A stretch of 64,000 nucleotides of DNA. Source: Microcebus murinus (taxonomy: Eukaryota; Chordata; Mammalia; Primates; Cheirogaleidae). Shown here in pieces: positions 48,032-59,814 of the stretch (position 1 is the stretch's first letter; every line of letters starts with the position of its first letter). The stretch lies in NCBI RefSeq assembly GCF_040939455.1, contig NC_134108.1, forward strand, positions 15,839,501 through 15,903,500, given 5' to 3'. Position numbers and translations under genes: made by a program. The notes under the pieces were generated by a model. The model worked only from the letters and a program-made list of their open reading frames with translations. It had not been told where the DNA came from and did no database searches.

Positions 48032-48350
48032 TTTTTTTATTTTTTGAGATAGAGTCTCACTTTGTTGCCCAGGCTAGAGTGAGTGCCGTGGTGTCAACCT
48101 AGCTCACAGCAACCTCAATCTCCTGGGCTCAAGCAAAGCCTCCCGAGTAGCTGGGACTACAGGCATGAGCCACCATGCCCAGCTAATTTTTTCTATATAT
48201 ATTAGTTGGCCAATTAATTTCTTTCTATTTTTAGTAGAGACAGAGTCTCGCTCTTGCTCAGGCTGGTTTCGAACTCGTGACCTCAACCTATCCTCCTACC
48301 TCGGCCTCCCAGAGTGCTGGGATTACAGGCGTGAGCCACCACGCCCGGCC
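48032..48350 (-). mobile_element. Lemur-type Alu with 14-bp TSD
   Basis: GAGATAGAGTCTCACTTTG, lemur linker, CACGCCCGGCC end; TCTATTACATTCTT at 48018-48031 and 48351-48364. Confidence 0.96.
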
Positions 48351-48854
48351 TCTATTACATTCTTGAGCCCCTCAGATCTGTCGGTGATATGACGCTGCAC
48401 CCCAAAGGTGTCCCGAGCAGATTCCTGTATGGTGGGGAAGAGGGACCTGTGGTTCCCAGCCAAGGGCCCATGCAGGGGCCTTCCAGGAGGATGCAGGACT
48501 CCTTGCCGTTGCTGAGGCGTTGCCAGGGTTCCAGTTAAACCAGGAGGAGGCCCCCGTGTCTACTGGGGTAGGGGCAGGTAACCCTCAGGCAGACCAGAGC
48601 TGCGGCCGAAACTTCCTTCTGAAGTGACTCTGCCTCCCCGCGTACCATCCTCAGCGCTCCCGTCACCGCACGGGCAAGACGAGCCAACGGCCCTCTTGGC
48701 CTCGGGCTGGGGGCAAATTCAGTGCAATTTAGAGAAAGAAGTGAGCGCGATGGTGGGAGAAACTGGACCTCCTGCCTGCCCCTCATCTGGCCGTGTGGGG
48801 AGCGGGGTGGGGGTGCCCGGGAGTCCTCACCGCGGTCTGTCGCCGCGCCCGCAG

Positions 48855-49089
48855 AGCAGCACGTGCTGGAGCAGCTGGAGCGGCAGGCGGTGCTGGTGTA
48901 CACCCCGTCCCGCAAGGTGCACGGCAAGCGGCTGGTCTGCTACGACGACCGCTACATCGTGAAGGTGGCCTACGAGCAGGACGGCATCATCGTCTCCAAC
49001 GACAACTACCGCGACCTGCAGAGTGAGAACCCCGAGTGGAAGTGGTTCATCGAGCAGAGGCTGCTCATGTTCTCCTTCGTCAACGACCG
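48855..49089 (+). CDS. ZC3H12D: ZC3H12D coding exon 3 (PIN/NYN catalytic acids)
   Basis: Starts AG after CCCGCAG, completing glutamate 149, and runs [78 protein letters not shown] (residues 149-226), plus two bases of R227. D179 and D180 in CYDD, D198 in SND and D202 in YRD line up with the magnesium-binding acids of the ZC3H12A nuclease (D225, D226, D244, D248), so the catalytic centre is complete when D95 is added. The donor is CG|GTATGG in phase 2. This is the most conserved exon of the gene and differs little from recalled human sequence. Confidence 0.98.
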
Positions 49090-51919
49090 GTATGGGCCGG
49101 GCGGGGTCCTGGCACGGAGGGGAGTGGGGCAGAGGCCACCCCCACTCCAGGCAGAGGGGTTGGGGTCACGGGCACACTCAGCCCTGCAGACGGGGCCCCG
49201 CAGGCTGCACAGTCTCCTCTGCCCCTCCGGGTCTCCCCTTCCCTGGCCGGCCTTCTCTGCGGGCACTTCCCCAGCAGGGCTGTTTTGTCCCTGAACTTGC
49301 CGTCCCCACGGCCACGTGTGACTGACTCACCACAAAGCTGCCCAGCAAATGGGCCAGGTATGTGCTTTTTTTAAAAAAGAATTTAATACTTCAAATAAGA
49401 GCATGGAAATAGTCATCATGGAAAAAAATCTGAACTTTCGTTGTGTTGCCTTTCACTTATTTCAGGTTTGGGGCTGTATTTTAAAAACATTTTTTTGAAT
49501 GACATATGGGAGTGGGCAACAGAATCTTTTCTCTTGGGCTGTAAAAGTCTTTCCCTGCCTGGCACCGACTCTGCCTCACTACCTCTGTGTTGAAATTTCC
49601 AGAGAACCTGGCTGGCTCATCTCGTCCTGGGTGGTCTGCCCCGGCCAGGTCCACTCCGGAGCAACCAGCCACGGCTGCGGGAGGAGAGGGACCTCAGAGC
49701 CACAAGCCCCCACCTGTCAGCAGGTGCTGGGTGAGGCCCTCGGCCCGAGCCAAGGTGGGAGGAGGCATGTCCACTTCAGACGTGCTCGGGCATGCTGAGG
49801 GCAGACATGGGAGCCAGGCAAGGTGGCCAAGGGGTCTGGAGACTAGAATAGTGGGGGACAAGGTGGGGAGGGCACAGAAGGCTGGGACATCACTCCTATT
49901 CCAGTTTCTGTTCCAAGCGATGATAGCTCAGCCCTCATTCTGGGCTCTGCGACTAGCTCTTTGGAACATGGATTGAGACAAGCGCCTGAGCTCCGTGAGG
50001 GCAGAGACTGTATCTGTCTTGCATGCCATGTCCCCAGCATGCCTGGCACATAATGGGCAATAACTAGTTGTAGATGAATGACTGAGTGAAAAAGTTGCAT
50101 GGACAAGTGAATGAATGGTTGTGGCCCTGGGGAGGGGGATGAGGAGGGAGGAGAAGGCACGTGGTCTGGGCTCAGGCCACCAGCATGCGACCCAGCAGTT
50201 CCTGACCCTGAAGCCAGGGAAGCAGGGCGGTGCTGTGGCGACAGCTAGGGCTTTGGAGCAGGCAGGGGAGGTTTCCAGATGAGGCCCTGCCACTTCCTGG
50301 TTGTGTGTCCTGGGGGCATCGCTCAACCTCGCTGAGCTGAATATTCTTCATGTTGCAAAAGCATTAATAACATGACCTCTGAGACTGTCCTAAGGACTAA
50401 AGAGAACTCTACCCCAGAAGTGGTAACACTGATTCTAGGCCAGACCAGGACATGGTGGCCCAAGGAGTACTATTGTCCCCACTGCCACCTGCCCCTGCAG
50501 CCATGGAGGTGCAGCTGCCCTCCTGAGCCCCGGGGCAGATGTTTGGCAGTGGCACCCTGCAGTAGCCCCCATTGTCATTTCCAGATCTGCAAGGCCAGCA
50601 GCGTTCACTGTCCAGCTTCGGCCTGTAGGAATTGGCAAGTCTGTAACTGTGGGTTCCAGAAATCCTCACTGAGGACTGATGGATCATGGCCACCTCTGGC
50701 CTGGCGACAGCCTGGGGCCCTGGCCAAGTCCTTTAGATGCACTGGCCTGGGCTCAGGGCCTGCCAAAGACCCCCCCAGAGGCAGGGCCTGCCACCCGCCT
50801 GTGAGCAAGGGCACCCGCCCCGGCGCCCCGGGCACGTCCACAGGGCCCTCTGGGCACAGCTCCGGAGAGCAGGAGGTGAAGTCTTCGGGAACTTTTAATA
50901 ACTGCAGTGGGCGCCTCCCCCGCTTCTTGGTCAGGGCCCAGCTCTGAGAAGCCGGCTGTGCAGCTGGGAGCTGAGCCATGGTGGCTGCCCTGGCCTACGG
51001 CTCACCAGCTCTCGGCATGATCTCAGACTCTTAGAGGAACACCAGCCCACGAAGAGTCTGCCCCCCATTTAGAATCCACTGCTCCTTAGCAGAACCTTAG
51101 CGCGACCTGGAAGTGTCTCTGGGAACACGGTTCATGTAAAAATGAGGATCTCACTAAACAAGGGGAGTTTTCTTTCCAAGGAGTTTAGTTTTCCCCTTGG
51201 GCCCTGAGCACCCTGAGCTGCACCCCTCCTTGTTAGGGTTCCATGCCAGGGAGAAGGGAGGGGGCAGGCAGGGGCAGGGCAGTGTCAGACTGACTTGTCC
51301 AGAATAAGGGCAGCCCCAGAGACAGACCCAACCCGTGTGCAGGGCTAGCAGAGGAGCAGGCCGCCTGTGCCAGGAGGGCATCTGGCAGCCGCTGCTTCAA
51401 GATTCCCCAGCAGTATGTCATCCGCTCGGTGGGTGCTCACCCTTCCCCTGCATCTGCGCAGAGCTGTGTCTGGCGTGAGGTGAAACACAGGAGAAATGGG
51501 ACCTAAGCCTCAAGGGGCTCAGGCAACTCTGAAACCTCGGGAACTGTTTGGTAACCCCATGGAAGTTTCTAACCTGTCGAGGACAGTGGGAAGCCAAGCC
51601 CTAGAGCGATTATGCTCCAGTTTTCCTGGACACAAATCACAGATTCCTGAACACCTTCAGATTCTGATTAAGCAGGTCTTGTGTGCAGCTCTGAGACTGC
51701 CTTTCAACAAGTTGCTAGATGATTCTGACACTGCTGGCTCGAGCCAGGCAGGAGGAGGAGCCCAGGGCTGTGCCGTGCAGCCCCCCATGGGAAGTGTGGT
51801 GTGAGGGGAGGGTTTTGCCTGCCTGGTGCTCCCTGGGTGGCTGGGGCCTGCTGCCTCCCTCCAGGTGCCAGCAGTGAGTCCCCTTGGTCTTGCAGTTGCC
51901 CCCTGTGCTTATCTTCTAG
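49090..51919 (+). other. ZC3H12D: ZC3H12D intron 3
   Basis: 2.8 kb, GTATGG donor to CTTCTAG acceptor, phase 2. An L2 3' end lies at 49984-50125. The rest is GC-rich unique sequence with many overlapping open frames but no exon-like conservation visible. Confidence 0.9.
49984..50125 (+). mobile_element. L2 3' end
   Basis: TCCGTGAGGGCAGAGACTG, TGTCCCCAGCATGCCTGGCAC and TAGATGAATGACTGAGTG match the L2 terminus. Confidence 0.85.
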
Positions 51920-52026
51920 GTTCATGCCTCCCGATGACCCCCTGGGCCGACATGGACCCACCCTGAGCAATTTCCTGAGCCGGAAGCCAAAGCCCCCAGA
52001 GCCATCCTGGCAGCACTGCCCCTACG
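51920..52026 (+). CDS. ZC3H12D: ZC3H12D coding exon 4 (linker and first zinc-finger cysteine)
   Basis: Acceptor ATCTTCTAG; G completes R227 and the exon continues [35 protein letters not shown] (to residue 262) plus one base of G263. The block [16 protein letters not shown] is a Regnase family signature after the nuclease fold. C260 is the first ligand of the CCCH finger, whose other three ligands lie in the next exon, so the finger is split by an intron. The donor G|GTGGGT is non-optimal at +3 to +5 but in the conserved position. Confidence 0.97.
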
Positions 52027-53135
52027 GTGGGTACCTACTACCCAGTGCTTCCTGAGCCCTGTTCAGGGCCTTGTGCAGGGCACAGGGGCACAGTCAAAAG
52101 TGCTGGCCTGGTGGTCAGCAGCCTGGGTTCTCTTCCAACTTCTGCCCCGAACCAGCTGTGTGACACTGGAGAGGTAACTTAACCACTCTGCACTGCTGTT
52201 TCCTGACAGGGTTATTGGAAGGATGAACTGACATCCAGGATGGCTGCTGCAGAGGGGTGTTTGCCAGGCCCCGGGGCCGGGGTCCTGCTCAGGGCAAAGC
52301 CGTGTCTGAGAACTAGGTGGCTGTGTGCATCCCCAGCCCCCGTTCTCAGTCCCTTCCCCTGGCCCCCAGCGCTCCTGTCCTCACCCTGCCCCACTGTGCC
52401 CCCTCAATGGACTTTGGTCAGTGCTACCCATGAAGAGTTAAGGATTTTATCCCAGAGCCCTCAGGGATGCCAGCCTGCTAGCCAGCTTGTTCACTGACTT
52501 GGCAAGTTATTTGATGTCCCCAGGCTTTGGTTTTGATGCTCACAGAAGTTCATTAAAGCCTTGGGTGACATTCAGAGTCATTTCTTGTTAGAGTTAAGGT
52601 GACCACACATACATTCAGGTTGGTCTATCTCGTACCGGTTGAATCTCAGAAGTGCCCGGGTTTGGATGGTAACTTGATCATTTGATCACGGCTCTGCCAG
52701 AACAGTCTGCAGGGAGAGAGCAATGGTTAGCAAGGGGGAGTGGGCAGTGGGGGAAACTGAGGCAGCACTAGGGGCACGATGCTAGGCGATGAGCACCCAC
52801 TCCCCACCGCCGCTCCTCCCCAAGAGTGGCCCTATCCACAGGGGCCCTGGGGAAGTGGAGAAGGCCATCAGATCAGGAGATTTGATTCTGGCCCCTGGTC
52901 AAAGGGAGTTCCCGGACCGACACTCACTCTGCCCACTCTGGGGTTAGTCAGTGTGCCCAGCGCGCCCTCGCCCATGCCGCCCGCCGCCCGCCCGCGCGCG
53001 TCTCCCTGGGCCCTTGCGGGAGGAAAGTCCATGGAGAGGCCGCGGGCGGCGCTGCCCCGACGCACCAGGCAGCACAGCCTCTCCGCGCCCGCCCGGGTCT
53101 CACGCAGCGCCCTCTTCTGCCCCGGCCCCTTCCAG
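52027..53135 (+). other. ZC3H12D: ZC3H12D intron 4
   Basis: 1.1 kb, phase 1, GTGGGT donor and CCCTTCCAG acceptor. Nothing recognised apart from rising CpG from about 52960 into the last exon. Confidence 0.9.
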
Positions 53136-53960
53136 GCAAGAAGTGCACCTACGGCATCAAGTGCAAGTTCTACCACCCGGAGAGGCCGCGCCACACGCAG
53201 CTGGCAGTGGCCGACGAGCTCCGCGCCCAGACGCGGGCCCGGCCGGGAGCCGAGGAGCAGCGGCTGCCGAGCACCCGGGGCGGCCCCGCAGGAGCGCGCT
53301 CGGGCCCCCGGGAGCCAGGTGCACGCAGCCTCCCGCCCGCGCCGCAGCCGGCCGACCTGGCCGCCCTGCGAGGGAGCTTCTCGCGGCTGGCCTTCAGCGA
53401 CGACCTGGGGCCCCTCGGGCCGCGCCCTCCCGGCCCCGCCTGCGGCCTGGCGCCCGGGCTGTGTGGGCCCGGCTGGGTGCCCACCGGCGGCGCGGCGCCC
53501 GTGCCGTCGCCATCCCCGCGGGCGGGCAGCGCGGCCACCTCAGGCCCGCCCGGCCTCCCGCCCCCGCTCGGGCCGCAGCTCCAGCCGCGAGGGGGTCACT
53601 GTCCCAGGGACCTGCACGGCGACCTGCTTCCGCAGCGCAGGCCGCCCGACGACCCGTGGGTCCGCTCCCAGATTTCCGACCGCTTTCCAGGCCGCTCGGC
53701 CTCGGTGGAGCCGGCCTGGGGCGACAGCGCCTTTGGGGATCCTTCGGGGTACACAGCCGAGGACGGCGAGGGGGACGCGCGCGCCCGGGCGCGCACGGCG
53801 CTCTGCAGCGTCTTCCCGCCGGAGCAGGTGGACCGCGTGATGGCCGAGTCCCCCGACCTCTCCGACCTCGCCCGGCTCATTCTCCTCCTCGTGCAGAGAT
53901 GCCAGAGGGCGGGGGCGCCGCTGGGGAACCCCTAAGGGACTGGCCCACGCCCTTGCAAGG
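52950..53960. other. ZC3H12D: CpG-rich block over ZC3H12D last exon
   Basis: A dense CpG stretch coincident with the terminal exon; exonic GC, not a promoter signature. Confidence 0.7.
53136..53935 (+). CDS. ZC3H12D: ZC3H12D last coding exon (CCCH finger, proline-rich C-terminus)
   Basis: GC completes G263, then [17 protein letters not shown] finishes the CCCH finger: C260-x5-C266-x5-C272-x3-H276. A long low-complexity part rich in P, R, G and A follows, with conserved islands [38 protein letters not shown] and EPAWGD. The end is a helical domain, [20 protein letters not shown] and [13 protein letters not shown], then TAA at 53933. 265 complete residues; total 528, against 527 in human. The five exons sum to 1587 bp, exactly 529 codons with the stop. 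The exon is very GC-rich, so other frames on both strands are also open for 240-356 codons; these are shadows because only this frame has family sequence. Confidence 0.97.
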
Positions 53961-54642
53961 CATGGCTCCGTCTTGCCTTGCAACTCGCGCGCGTGGGCGG
54001 GTGGTTGCCAGCACGGCCTGAGTCAGCCCAGCGTGGCTGCCCTTTTTCTTTAAACATGGTCAGGGAAGCCTACTTCCTCTTCCTTGGTAGCCCCTGATGA
54101 TCTTCACGAGGCGGAGGTCCACCCACTTCCGTGGAGGGAGTATTTCTGGTGTGGGGGAAGACAGGTCCCACTGCAGCTCCAAGGCTTTGTCCTGAACGGC
54201 CTGTGACTGTGTCAAGCTGCAAGTGGAATCCACAAATGGGCCACGAAATCAATCTGGTGGGTCACTTCCACAAATACAATGGGCTAGGAAATCTCAGAGC
54301 AGACCCTGTACAATCAGGCTGAGTGTGAACTCTTGTCACCTAGCCCTGAGCCCCACATTTTTGGTAGCCGTGTGATCTTAATGTGGGTCGTGGTCAAAAG
54401 TTTGACAAAGGCTGGTAAGTGGTCTTGAATTTCATTACATCAAATAATGTTTGAAATATGTGGTCAGGTGGCCAGGGGAAGTTGGATATCTGGAAGTCTC
54501 CATGTTAGCTACTGCTAACCTCACCCACCAGGGGAGCCCAGCCTGGACTATTGCTCTGAAATTGTGCGGCCGTGCCTCGCTGGGGGTGAGGGGCAGGGCA
54601 CTTCGTCCTGAAGGCCTGCTTGGGGGGTCTTCACCCCCTTCA

Positions 54643-54729
54643 CGCACACACACCCCACACCACACAAATATCACACGCACACACAGGGCACTCTCTCACA
54701 CATGTACACACACACACCCCATAGACACA
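54643..54729. repeat. CA-rich low-complexity tract in the 3' UTR
   Basis: Interrupted ACACACACC / CACACAC runs. Confidence 0.85.
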
Positions 54730-55793
54730 TACATACTGCTTGGCTCGGGGTCAAGCCTCTCTGTTTTTCCAGCCATTCATCACGGCAGTTTCCAGAACAG
54801 GCCCTTCACTGGGAGCTTTCTAAGCCCTTCCTCAGCTACACTGGGGCAGGTGTCAGGATTTTTGCTGGGAAACCGCGGGTGGGTCAGCAGAGAGCTCAGG
54901 TGAGCTCAGTCTTGGAGGTTGATTGCCACCTTTCCGGTGCCGTTTCTTCCAGCCAGCCAGTGCTTTGAGTTCCGGGGAGAAGGGGCCCCCCATTTGTAAT
55001 GGCCAAGCGGGGCAGTGATGCCACGTGGTCCCCGCGTCCTCAGAAGGCGCTGGCATCTCCAGGCAGCATCCAGCCCGCTGGTTTGTGGCTCACTTGTTCC
55101 TTAGGGGACTTGGTAGCTCCTTTTAGGGAGAGTGTGAGGCACCTCCCAGGGGAAGGCCAGCGCCAGCAAGTGCGGAGGGAAACATTGTGCCGTTTATTTT
55201 TAGCACAGTCTGGGGGCACCGCAGGGAGAATGTGTTCCCAGCTTTCATTCATGGCAAATGCCGCCCGTGGGAGAGCACCATGTCAGTCTTCCCCTGACTC
55301 CTTTAATCTTTTTAAACCAGATTCTTAGCATAGTTTGAGCCAGAGCTGTTCCTCTCCTTTTTTTTTTTTCCAAAGAGGACACTGCACCCACAATTTTACC
55401 TTAGTTTGGGACCTCAGTCCTCCAGAGGGCCCGCTCTTTCTAGATAAATTGATGTGTATTTTTTTTTCCTTTTGACAAGACACGCTTTCTGTTAGAGCTG
55501 CTTTTTGCTCTCTGGTTTTTCTCCTTATGTGGAATCATTGCGTAGCTGATTTACAGTTGTAAATGTTTAAACTGCTTCCTCTGAGGACAAGTTTGAGTTT
55601 TAGTAAGCTGTAAAGCTATTTTATTTGGTTCACTGTGATTAAGTACAAAAGAAAAAAGTAAAGAAACAGCATATTTTAAGTGTTATCCCCTTTGGAATTT
55701 TTCCAAAGTCTTAGTATGTCTTTGTGACACAAAAACATGGAAGGGACAGGTAAATGAATGTTCCTAGTTGCATAGCTGTTACTGTGCTCCAAA

Positions 55794-55799
55794 AATAAA
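55794..55799 (+). terminator. ZC3H12D: Candidate ZC3H12D poly(A) signal AATAAA
   Basis: First canonical hexamer after the stop, 1.86 kb downstream, at the end of an AT-rich stretch and followed by T/TG-rich sequence (TTTATTGTCAAATTG). Confidence 0.6.
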
Positions 55800-56313
55800 T
55801 CACTTTTTACCACACCTGGACTCTTTATTGTCAAATTGTATATCAGTTTCTCCTACGAGCTGTCCCCTGTAGATTGGCTTGTCACATTGCATGTGGTGGC
55901 ATGAAGACGGAGGCTGCAGCCGGTCTTGGCAGCTGCAGTTCGGTGTTATTCCACCCCTGGGGGGAGGGGAGGGGCTAGAGCCCACCTTTCCCAGGAGAAG
56001 CAGGAGGCCCATGGCAAGGGCTTATCTTTGCTGGGTGTTCAGCAGGTGGTTCCCGTGGGCACAGGCTGCTGGCCTGTCTCCTGGACTTCTAAAATCCTGA
56101 TTACGGAACTATGAGGCCATCTCATAAAAGCAGCTCTGCTTGTTTAAACCTGCAGCCAGCTCTCGCCTGCTCAGACCAAAGGAGCCCAGCACTGCCCTGG
56201 GTGGGCCCTGGGGCAGCTTTCCCAGAGGCCTCCGATGGTGGCTTGAGGCAGAACTGCAGAATGTCAGCGTCGAGGGGCAGACACAAGGGACCCAGTCATG
56301 TGGCCCCGTTCCA

Positions 56314-56319
56314 AATAAA
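56314..56319 (+). terminator. ZC3H12D: Second AATAAA, possible distal poly(A) signal
   Basis: CCAAATAAAATG, followed by TTTGGTTTGAC. It would extend the 3' UTR by about 0.5 kb. Confidence 0.35.
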
Positions 56320-57906
56320 ATGAACCCAGCTTTGGTTTGACATAGCACTCAGCTGTGGGTACAGCCTGGATGAGGCCACAGAGGCTGCCTGCATCTGGGA
56401 GAAAAGTCCACTTAAGGGGCTGGGGTGGGGAGAAGACCATCGAGGAGCGCGTGTGTGGTGGGAAAGGGGTTCTGGGAACGGGAGCGAGTCATTGGAATCA
56501 CAGGCCCCACCCACCATGAGGGAAAGCAGGGAGCGGCTACATAATTGGTGGGGACATATGCAAAATCAAAATGCAGGACCCCCTGTTCAAAATGTTTAAG
56601 AATTTCAAGATGGTGACAGCAGAGCACAAAACCAAGCATGGGGTCCTCATAAGGGCAGGGCCCTGTGTAATGGCACAGGCCACACACCCGGGAAGCGAGC
56701 CCTGCATGGAGTCACCAAAAAGACAAGCAAGAGAACATTCTCAATAGCTAGAGTGTGTTCATGAAAAGATGTTGCATGAAAGAAGTCAACAACCCAAGAC
56801 ACACACTGTATAGCTAGAAAAGGCCATTTGCATCCGGGGCAGGAGCTGGCTACGGGCTTCTGCCTGGGGGTGTGCCCCCTGCAGCCACCGGAGGACTGGG
56901 TGGGCCTCCCTGGGCTCTCCCTGCCTCTCTGATGCAAGGAGCTAACAGGGTGGGGGGGCAGTTGAGGGGCTTGGGAAATCCACACCCTGGATCTTCACTT
57001 CCAAACAAGATGTTGGTTATAGTAGCTCTACACTTTCTATTAGGTGAGGTTCTATTAGGCTAGTTTCTATAGGTGAGGTTCTTTGGCTGTAAGTGTAGTC
57101 CACAAAAGTAAATGGTAGGAGGCCAGGGGTGGAGGCAGCTGTAGGGTTGATTGGAATTAGAGGCTTGAAACCCTGTCAAGACTCTTTTGTCTGTCTCCTT
57201 CTGCACCTGTTTCCTTCTGTTCACTCTCTCCTTCTAAGGTTTTTCCTACACAATGAAAGCCATTCTGCCTGCTGACTCAAGCTTATATCCTTCCAGATAA
57301 GGACTCAAGAGGCAGTCTCAGAAAAATCCAGGGAAGGATCCTGATTGGCCTGGCTTGAGTCATGTGCCCATCCCTGGGCCAACCACTATGGGATAAGGAA
57401 GTACCACAGTTGATCCAGCCTGAGTCTCAGCCCACTTCAGGCTAGGATGAGGACATACACTGTGATTGTCACCGCCTACCCAAACCCACATGACTGGAGG
57501 GGATTGTGGGGGAGGGAGATGAGCAGGTCCTCCAAGAACGGGGGACACTGTTCAGGCAGAGGAAACACACGGCCACAGAAGTGTTCAAGCCTGGGGACTG
57601 AGCCGGGACCCAGGATGGCCCCAGCCTCCTCCACCCTCAACTCTGGCCCTATCTGAGAGAAGAGCGGTTGGGAAAACCCTGTGTCTGCTCACCCCCAGAC
57701 AGCACGGCCTCCTGTGGGAGGAAGGTGGGGGCTGCTGTGCAGAGCTTGTGGTGCCATCTTGTCTGTCCTGCTAGTGCCAGGATTGTGGCCAGGCGTGCAC
57801 TTTGGCGGAACACCATTAAAAGCCCCTGTGGGGGAGGAAGAGGCTCTTAGAGTGAAAAGGTGACCTGGTTCTCTTTGACTCACTTCTGAATGGATGCCCT
57901 CTAGAT
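56320..57906. other. Intergenic DNA downstream of ZC3H12D
   Basis: No gene seen. 56575-56700 (CCCCTGTTCAAAATGTTTAAG) looks like an old interspersed repeat I cannot name. 57040-57080 has a short duplication of AGGTGAGGTTCT. Confidence 0.5.
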
Positions 57907-58177
57907 CAGTGGTCCCCAACCCTTTTGGTACCAAGGACTGGTTTCATGGAAGACAATTTGTCCAGGGACCATCTCATAAGGAGCGTGCAACCTAGATCCC
58001 CCGAGTGGGCAGTTCACAGGAGGGTTTGTGCTGATCTGACAGGAGGTGGAGCTCAGGCAGGGATGTGAGTGACGTAAATACAGACGAAGCTTTGCTCACT
58101 TGCCCGCCACTCACCTCCTGCTGTGCAGCCTGGTTCCCAACAGGCCACAGACCGGCCCTGGGGGTTGGGGACCGCAG
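57907..58177. mobile_element. Complete hAT-type MITE with 8-bp TSD
   Basis: A 271-bp unit, left CAGTGGTCCCCAACCCTTTT, right reverse-complemented CTGCGGTCCCCAACCCCC. CTCTAGAT (57899-57906) and CTCTAGAG (58178-58185) give the 8-bp target duplication typical of hAT elements. It is a familiar mammalian MITE sequence (CACTCACCTCCTGCTGTGC inside); I do not assign the exact family name. Confidence 0.9.
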
Positions 58178-58432
58178 CTCTAGAGCTCTGGAAGCTCCCG
58201 AATTACTGCAGCTCAGCCCCACTGAGTAATGAAAATGAGGGGCAGGGGCCTGGCCCTGCTCAGTAGTGATTTTGTCCTGAGTTCCCAGGAACAGCTCTCT
58301 GTCCGCATGCAGGAATGACACTCCTATCCCAATGTCCAGGACAGGGAAGGGGCTGGGTGAACGGACGGCAGGGCAAATGGGCCCAGTGTGCAGAAGCCAG
58401 CCAAACACTGTGTTTATTACCTGCTGGCCGGC

Positions 58433-58745
58433 TGGCACTGCCTGACTGGCAATGACTGATGCTGGCTGATTGACACTAACTGACTCTGGCTGGCTGACAC
58501 CGACAGACCGACTGACCCTGATTCATTGACAGTGTCCGACTGACCAACTGGCGGACACTCACTACTGCCAGTTGGCATTGATAATGGCCAGTTGAAGGAC
58601 TGGCTGGCAACACTGACTGACATTGATGCTGGCTGACTGACCCTGGCCGATTGACACCGACTGACTGACACACACTGAGACTAACACTGACTGACCGACT
58701 GACACTGACTCTGACTGACCAACTGCCATTGACTCTGGTTGACAC
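58433..58745. repeat. Degenerate TGAC/CTGA minisatellite
   Basis: About 310 bp of imperfect tandem words such as CTGACTGACACTGACTG, GACCGACTGAC and TGGCTGGCTGACAC. On the - strand it reads as long S/V/Q-rich open frames, a by-product of the repeat. Confidence 0.88.
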
Positions 58746-59814
58746 TGAGGAGGCTGAAGTGTGGTCAGCGTGTGCAGCTGTTGGGAACGGTTACTCAAAT
58801 AGGATTGGCAGAGCACAACAGCTTTGACTTTGTCTACAGTCAAACTTACCCTGAATACAGTGTACGTGTCACTGTGCCAAGCCATGTCCAGCCTCCAAAG
58901 TCAGGCTTCACTGAGGCCATTCCTGGGGGAGGCAGTCCCAGAAGCATTCTCCCCACAGACGCAGCAGGGGACACACCGGAGGAGGGCGAGGCTCTTCTCC
59001 CTGCAGGGGTGAAGCTGGCCCCTCCGGCCCCTGCTCTCTCCCAGGCTGTCCCAACTCTCACTTCTTCAGAGCTCCCGCTTCACACAAACCCCCTCCTCAG
59101 CAGCCTCCCCGGCTTTGCCTGACCTTTGCTCTCACACCTCCTCCCTCTCTTACCCCCGTCAACCTCCCCTCAGCCCTTCCTCCGTGAAGGCTGCCCGGGC
59201 CATTCCAGCGCCGTGAACCTCTCTGCTCAGGCAGCTTTGGAGACGTCCCTTCAGGGGCGCGATGTCACCATGCTCCGCGGCACCTTGCAAGGGTTGGATG
59301 TGAATGACCATTCGTTGTTCCTTACTGAGCTCTGCCTTTGTGGTTAGGCTGCACTTCTCCACCGGGCCACACAGACGTTGAGGGTTGGGGTCTGTCTTAG
59401 GCCTGTCTCTGCATGTCTCTCCTTGTGTCTCCGGAGGCTGGCCAGGCAGGACAAGTGAGGTTACATGACAGAAACAACACAGCCCTGAATTCCGGTGCTT
59501 CAGAGCGAAAAGGTGGTTATTGGCTTGTGCCGTGTGCCCATCACAGGTTGGCCGGGGCTCTGTCTCCAGTCTCACAGCAAGTGCAGTCATGGAAACAGAA
59601 TGTTCTGAAATGTGCACTGGCCCCTGGACCTTCTGCCCAGATGTCATGGCTGCTCCTATTTCATTGGCCCCAACAAGTCACATGGCAACACTTCCTAGAG
59701 ACAAGAAAGTGCCATCCTACTGCGTCTGCATGTGGTAGACATTTGGAGAACAGCACTCGGGACGATTTGCCTGTGGTGGCCTAGAAAGAAATATTTATCA
59801 ACTGAAAACCCCAG
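58746..59814. other. Intergenic unique DNA
   Basis: Moderate GC; open frames up to 162 codons on either strand without domains. No repeat recognised. Confidence 0.5.

Larger units (their letters stand above)
53936..55820 (+). other. ZC3H12D: ZC3H12D 3' UTR (approximate)
   Basis: GC-rich for the first ~500 bp and AT-rich from 55330. It includes a CA-rich tract. The end is taken from the AATAAA at 55794; a longer form could use 56314. No repeat interrupts it, in keeping with a retained UTR. Confidence 0.6.

Noticed and set aside
52779..54021. Two long + strand open frames (353 and 356 codons) over the last ZC3H12D exon, and a 147-codon - strand frame
   Set aside because: They lie in other phases of a very GC-rich exon. 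Only the frame ending at 53935 carries the CCCH finger and family C-terminus, and it joins the upstream exons in phase.
58417..58745. Serine/valine/glutamine-rich - strand open frames
   Set aside because: Direct translation of the TGAC/CTGA tandem repeat; no start context or independent evidence.
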